In this document: piece after piece, positions 5,302-5,322 of the stretch | Position numbering within the stretch: the first letter of the stretch is position 1 | Layout of the letters: every line of letters starts with the position of its first letter | Source: an uncultured Lachnoanaerobaculum sp. | Lineage (GTDB): Bacteria; Bacillota; Clostridia; Lachnospirales; Lachnospiraceae | Reading direction: 5' to 3' | NCBI GenBank assembly: GCA_938041725.1 | Contig: CALISX010000182.1 | Location: 1 to 5,322, forward strand | Length of the DNA stretch: 5,322 bases | Made by a program: the position numbers and the translations under genes | Notes under the pieces: generated by a model | What the model was told of the DNA's origin: nothing | Databases searched by the model: none | What the model saw: the letters and a program-made list of their open reading frames with translations, nothing else

Positions 5302-5322
5302 CCCCCGGAGGGCCTGGCTTCA

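Overview
The window looks like a chromosomal segment of a low-to-mid GC Gram-positive anaerobe of the Clostridia, most likely a Lachnospiraceae-type gut bacterium. The reasons are strong GGAGG ribosome binding sites, a Tad/Flp pilus gene order with a DUF6382-FHA protein, a class B sortase, and a cysteine-rich IS30-type transposase. The genus cannot be read from the sequence alone.

Positions 2-2608 (+ strand) are the 3' end of a Tad-like (type IVc) pilus operon. The order is: the end of a TadE-like secreted protein with two tandem Cys/His motifs (open at the window edge), an A24 prepilin peptidase, a small TadE-like prepilin with a textbook G|SFTIE processing site, and a DUF6382-FHA protein. 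The genes are packed with gaps of a few bases or overlaps (the last pair overlaps by 44 nt), and the operon ends at a strong intrinsic terminator at 2652-2692. The peptidase would process the prepilins. The FHA protein probably links pilus assembly to Ser/Thr phosphorylation inside the cell.

Positions 2700-3500 (- strand) hold a convergent gene for a membrane-anchored class B sortase with its full His/Cys/Arg catalytic set. Its own promoter lies at 3554-3582, with a perfect 7-bp dyad over the -10 box and a tandem heptamer upstream of the -35 box.

Positions about 3637-5098 (+ strand) are an apparently intact IS30-family insertion sequence, divergent from the sortase. Its leader contains two foldable structures, one of which can pair with the transposase ribosome binding site and start codon. 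The exact ends of the element were not resolved.

Positions 5099-5322 are non-coding, GC-rich, and carry four perfect hairpins in about 175 bp.

Nothing here is clearly a new defence or mobile system. The points most worth a second look are the duplicated Cys/His motif on the pilus-associated protein, the FHA reader in the pilus operon, and the hairpin cluster beside the IS.
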